A DNA stretch of 64,000 nucleotides from Ptychodera flava (Eukaryota; Hemichordata; Enteropneusta; Ptychoderidae), in contig NC_091940.1 of assembly GCF_041260155.1 (NCBI RefSeq), forward strand, positions 30,595,375 to 30,659,374, read 5' to 3'. A program made the translations under genes and the position numbers. Positions 59,293 through 64,000 of this stretch are shown here, in pieces. The notes under the pieces were generated by a model. That model saw nothing but the letters and a program-made list of their open reading frames with translations, was not told where the DNA came from and ran no database searches. Positions within the stretch are counted from its first letter, which is position 1. The number at the start of each line of letters is the position of its first letter.

Positions 59293-59700
59293 ACAACTGA
59301 TGGACATCCGACTGATCAATGGTTCTGCAATGTATACAAAGTTTCTGCAACCGTGCCTGCCAACTCACACTGGTATGAAGCCATTACATCTGCATCACGA
59401 GCTCGCCAGACTTGATTTAGCCTAGTTTTTACATTGCTTTCGGGGTAATTGCTTTCAAAATATTGATTTTAATTTTGTTTAAAAAGTTATTCTATATATT
59501 TTATTAGTTTCCTGACGGATATTGCGGCAGAGCAGGGAAATTTGGAAGTTTCTGTAATTTTATGCAACTTGATTTATTTTTGTAATTTTATTTTCCGAAT
59601 CGTGAAATTCGAGCTGTTTCCTTGTTCTCGTTTTCTGAAATATGTACTACATATTTTGATGATTAAATTATTTGAAAGAAATGTGAAGCGCCTTTATTTA
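59293..59700 (+). other. 3' UTR of the CAP-EGF-ShKT gene
   Basis: Begins after the TAG in the last exon. ATTAAA at 59662-59667 is a plausible variant polyadenylation signal; no AATAAA precedes it nearby. Confidence 0.5.
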
Positions 59701-60183
59701 GAAACTTGTGGGCACTTGTAAGTCGTTGTGGGGAGTTAATCTTTGATTCGCTTTTGTATTTTTAAGAAATGGTTTATATAGGCTGGTAACTTTTACGGTC
59801 TAATGAGGCCCTATATTGCAAGATACAATTTCTTTGCCATCTAGGACGGTCTCTGATAGCACGTTGTAGTTGAATGAGCGTGTCACATTATGCAGAGTGT
59901 GGGAAAGAAACGCAATTCACCTCTCCAGACTTCAAGTGAACTTCTGTGCCTAACCAACACTTGTTGAGCCTTTCGCAAATACTGCCCTCTCAGGCCAATG
60001 CGCATTTTCCCTGTTCCTACGTTTCGTCAAAAATACACGAACCTCTAAAGTTGAACTTTCATCTTGTCTTTCGCTCGCTTTTATGTTAAATCACAATTGC
60101 AGGAACTTGGACCCATCGAATGGAAGTTATGGCCTCAACTTCCCGCGACATTCGCACTACACCTGGCCACAGTCCTTCCAAAC

Positions 60184-60343
60184 ATAGCTGTGGGTTCATA
60201 GCTGTGGTGTTTTCGGACGGGATTTTCTGCCTTTTACGGGCTGGTTTTGACTTTTACGATTTGTTAAAGATCGCAAAAGTCAAAACCACCCGTAAAAGGC
60301 AGAATCCCCGTCCGAAAACACTACAGCTATGGACCCATAGCTA
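60184..60343. repeat. Foldback family 4, ~75-bp arms
   Basis: GTTTTCGGACGGGATTTTCTG ends pair with CAGAATCCCCGTCCGAAAAC, outer ATAGCTGTGGGTTCATAGCT pairs with its inverse, and GGTTTTGACTTTTACGA pairs around a short loop near 60264. The arms are almost perfectly matched, so it looks young. Confidence 0.92.
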
Positions 60344-60539
60344 TTCCAAACACAATCTGGCTCACAGGTGCTCGCAGTGTTGTCCAATCTCAAAGTCAGA
60401 TTTTAATGTTTTACGACAAGCATCACTCTCCGATCCTGTACCATTTTCTAAAATATTGCCTCCTTCGTCGGCCAATTTATCGGGTCAGTCTCCGAACGCG
60501 CATAATGTTCAAATAATTGGAATATAAATGATATTAAAC

Positions 60540-60835
60540 TTTCTGTGAGGGAACTTCGAACCATCCTCTTTCGAATCAAAAAAGTAAAAATCTGGGATAT
60601 CATCGTGTAAAATGTGCTTCTACAGACACAAATTACCAAATGTTTCCCAACAATTGATGTTCGAAATGGCCGTTACCCCTGAGTTAACTCTATGGGCAAA
60701 AAAATTACAAAAATAATCTGGTGAAAACTTCATTTAGTACTTAATGAGCTTCAGTATGAGCCCAAACACGAAGTAAACTAGAAATGTAGAGTAAAAGTTT
60801 GAGCGTCCGGATGTCTCCGAGGCGTATTCTGACCA
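60540..60835 (+). repeat. Copy of MITE-like family 1
   Basis: GGGAACTTCGAACCATCCTC, TCGAAATGGCCGTTACCCC and CTCCGAGGCGTATTCTGACC appear in family order. Confidence 0.7.
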
Positions 60836-62599
60836 ACGCCTAATCCAGTATACAAACTCTATCGATCCGCAAAGTGGTGAAGGGACTGTGGTTATAGGGT
60901 CTGCGACCAAACTGTCAAAGATCTACGATAAAGCCGAGCCAAGTCGTAGAATGCTGCTCCACTCTGACCTGCGGGAGTGTCTAGTCAGGCCAAGGAACTA
61001 TAGGATAATCCTCGAAGGTACAAGAATTTGTCGTCAATATATTATTCACGGTCTCCCATCGGAAATAGCCAGTAAGAAGTCAGAATCGTCGGGATACAGA
61101 AACAGCCACTGACTCTGTCTTCAAAGATGCAGTAAATTATTATACATGAATGTCAAAATTGATGTTGCACACATGTGCAGCCCTAGACTTGCTCTAAGTA
61201 TGTGAGCATATATACATATAAATACCAAAACAGAGTAAATTGAAGGAATGAACTTCAGCAGACTGTATATAGCGTCAGTGGTATCTGTAGTCTGCGTGGG
61301 ATGAACGCGATATCAAGGCCGGCCAGTAACCGCTGCCAATCTTCGGGGGGAGGGGGAGGGGGCACTTTAATACAGCCTATACACTTGCCCAAAGTCTGTG
61401 GGCTTAAATTAAAATACGTTTCGGCAAATTTGCGTGAGAGAACGGGAGTGCACGAGTGATCGTAGTGATAGGAGTAATCATTGTCATTGTATAGTTTTAT
61501 GAGTTCTTTACCAACACTACACCTGGCAAATTAAAAGCCCACATCCGGAACGTATAGGAAAAGAAAAAACCGTTAATACGAATAAGAGACATGGAATGAC
61601 TGAATACGTTGAAATTTTTTATTGAAACTTCAAAAATAGAATACGCTAAGCAACTAGTATAGTGGTCTAGTCTACGTATATCCACTGCCAGGTGTTGTTG
61701 CCCCGTCATACTCCTTATATTACAGTGGTAATAATACAATGAAGATGTAAACTCATTTTATCCTCTGTACTGAAATGTGGATTATGATATCATACGTAAT
61801 CAAGCGTCTTACTCTGCTAAGTTGAATATCATTGTCATTTTAAGGTTTTGTTAAAGAGTTGACTAAATATTACTGGTCACTAGGCCAAAGGTGACAAGCT
61901 GACCTTTTAAATTGTTACATCATCATAACAAAGTTGACGCATCAGTGAATGATCTATGTAACACCTAATTATCTCACATTTCATATACACCATGAACTAG
62001 GGCTAAAATGTTTTTGTTTTGTTTTTTATCCCTGTTCTGCAGAAACTGTCGACAATGCTATGCTAATCAAAAGAAACTTCGTTGAATAAAGAAGTCTTAA
62101 AAGCGAATACATATAATTCTGATCAACTATGCCTGGGGCCCAGTCTTTGATTGTGACGTAATGATAGTGAAAAGATAAGCCGATATTGGGTTTGTGTTAA
62201 TACTTTACAGTATCTTTCCCAATGGAAAACTGAATGAGTGATACAAAACACGTCTTGGAATAATTTCGCTGTTTGTGTATTTCAATGCTACAACATGGAG
62301 AAAAAGTGTAAAAGATGAGTACAGAAACTAGGACTTGCTAGCTTGTCTAAAACTATAGCATAACATAACTCATTGTTATAAAGGTATCAACGTGTACTTG
62401 CTATATGGCAGTGCAACCTCTAAGACAGTATTAAACACAGTATTAAACTGCAAGGTACAGAATCATGTCACATGTACTATTACCGAAACCAACTTTGAGG
62501 CTTCAATCGGTTTTAGGCTGGCATAATCCGTTCACGAGCACATTTTGTCCGCCCTATGAGCTTCACACCCCTCCACACACAGTGACCTATGGCATGATT
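60836..62599. other. Intergenic stretch, nothing recognised
   Basis: No supported exon. There is a G-rich run (GGGGGGAGGGGGAGGGGG) at about 61345-61362 only. Confidence 0.5.
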
Positions 62600-62820
62600 C
62601 AAAATTTAATGTAATTTTCCTCATGGAGATAACCACGGAAGTTCCACAAGATTGTGGTAACTCCATGAGATAACACAGGCAGGGTGCTCATTTTGAATTT
62701 CAAATATCGGTAAACATTGGGTAATTCGTTTTTCTGGTACCAAAATTTGCACTGTGACCCCTGATTTTTATTTTGATTGGCACGTCTACGGATATCGGTT
62801 TCCTTCATGAAAGATTCGTA
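62600..62820 (-). repeat. Fragment of MITE-like family 1, reverse orientation
   Basis: Reverse of the family core: TTTTGAATTTCAAATATCGG, TACCAAAATTTGCAC, GTGACCCCTGATTTTTATTT. Confidence 0.7.
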
Positions 62821-62873
62821 AAAAGTTTGTCTTTGAGTTTCGAGGTGTGTAATACCCTAAGCGAGGGCCGGAC

Positions 62874-63995
62874 TCACAGTATACCGGCATATTTTGCACG
62901 TGAAAAAATGGCTATGGCTTTTCGCTTTGGTCCATCTCCATCAAGCCTTACAGCGTTTCCCAAGTACATGTGATAGATTTCGGCCTCGGAATGGTGAAAG
63001 CGCCAGTTTAGTTGCAGTCCGCTTACGGGAAACCGATTGAAGACTTCGCATAAATGATGTTGGTGCTCGCGACGTGATTTTGAAGACGTCACCACGTCGT
63101 CTTGATAAGCACGGCATGTTTTCCATGGAAGTCCGGCAAGGAGGAGTGCCACACGGCGTTGAAATGTGCTCGGCTCATTCAGCAATCCAAATGGCATCAC
63201 ATCTAACTCACAAACACGGCTATATGAAACAACTGCGGTCTTTTCTCTGTCTACCGGCGGCGCAAATACTCCAGTATGTCGACCGCCAGGTGCAAAGTGC
63301 ATTGTCGGAAAATTAGGCGTCTTAGGGCGAACGGTCTCCGTCCCCGCACGCTCACGGGGTTGGTCAGGTGAAACGATGGCGGTCATTTCTCTGTTCGCCG
63401 GCGCGTCTTTAGCTTGTCGAGACCCAGAAGCTCGGTGACTTGACGGGAAATAGGGAGCCATCTTGAGAGCGCCTTCAAAAGTATCTTCGACAGGTGGCAG
63501 TGGGCGAACACACACTTCATTACTGTTCATTTTCACATTCCGATAATCATAACAGTAACTGACAGTCCCATCAGGATGTTGTACCTTCACGACAGGGGCA
63601 GACCAGGGACTTGTTGACGGGCGGGGATCATCACTGTCTGACTTGAAATAATCTCGTAACGGCTGCAGCGGTTCTTTAAAGTCGTAGCTATCGAGGAGTT
63701 CGTCTAACGCCGCCTCCATCGGGCAACGGCGCCGCTCATGCCCGATCTTGTTGCACCGGTTACAGATCGGAACCCCATTAATTGTTCGCCGATTTCGTCC
63801 GGGTACGCCGGTGTCTTGTCCTTGGCTACGTTCTTCGACTGTCGCCACTCGCAGTGCCTCTGCGAATGTCGCCGGGTCGTTTGACATTACTACTTGTCTC
63901 AAGGACGGGCGCAAGCCGTTTATGAAATGTTCTCTCATGATCCAAGTCTGATCTTCAATAGACATGTGTCCGCTAGCAAGCAGAGTTAGTTTCAC
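62874..63995 (-). mobile_element. Fossil Ty3/Gypsy LTR retrotransposon fragment (gag zinc knuckle and RT parts)
   Basis: Recognisable parts are a gag-type region with a CCHC zinc knuckle (CNRCNKIGHERRRC) near 63730-63790 and two reverse-transcriptase-like blocks of Gypsy type nearer 62950-63600 (DYRNVK; MPFGL and a DD-containing motif). It continues past the right edge of the window. It looks incomplete and degenerate rather than whole, and no LTRs are seen inside the window. Its age cannot be judged without the LTR pair. Confidence 0.88.
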
Positions 63996-64000
63996 GATGG

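Noticed and set aside
60888-61112. 74-codon plus frame with ordinary composition
   Set aside because: No family resemblance, no splice partners, and it starts inside the tail of a family-1 repeat flank.
1-64000. CRISPR arrays, bacterial operons, rRNA
   Set aside because: No regular repeat-spacer array, no Shine-Dalgarno-led gene runs and no rRNA blocks; the window is plainly animal nuclear DNA.

Overview
The window is nuclear DNA of a multicellular animal: AT-rich, spliced genes with short exons and long introns, much microsatellite, LINE and foldback DNA, and extracellular-matrix type modules (TSP1, Ig, CILP core, CAP, EGF, ShKT). The gene content fits an invertebrate deuterostome. A hemichordate or cephalochordate is my best guess; this rests on gene families only, and no species marker was seen.

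Layout. 1-6152 holds no recognisable gene, only repeats. 6153-7220 (minus) is an intact, intronless eight-pass membrane protein made of two four-helix halves, resembling the Fuseless family. 7221-13273 is repeat-rich and without a gene. 13539-22350 and 30670-42725 (both minus, head to tail) are two paralogous seven-exon genes for cartilage-intermediate-layer-protein (CILP)-like proteins. Their order is N-terminal type II membrane anchor, linker, TSP1, carboxypeptidase-regulatory-like domain, Ig, and a very large CILP-core exon. Exon borders and splice phases were read directly and match between the copies. Between them lie a LINE fragment and several non-autonomous DNA transposons. 46567-59292 (plus) is a complete 16-exon gene for a secreted 677-residue CAP-EGF-ShKT mosaic protein. 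The right edge (62874-63995, minus) carries a fossil Ty3/Gypsy fragment that runs out of the window.

How they relate. The CILP-like pair is a local duplication with signs of later sequence exchange. Each copy carries one frame disruption in a different place: copy A (30670-42725) lacks 5 nt in exon 4, copy B (13539-22350) lacks 1 nt in exon 7. Either both are damaged, or alternative splicing (a frame-restoring acceptor is visible in A) or assembly error explains it. Both encode an extreme Trp/Tyr/Asp-rich stretch and two furin-like sites. The CAP-EGF-ShKT gene is intact and its exons are almost all phase 1-1 modules.

Repeats are unusually rich in long inverted repeats. At least nine foldback or TIR elements, in several families, and a dispersed MITE-like family with about ten copies sit in introns and intergenic DNA.
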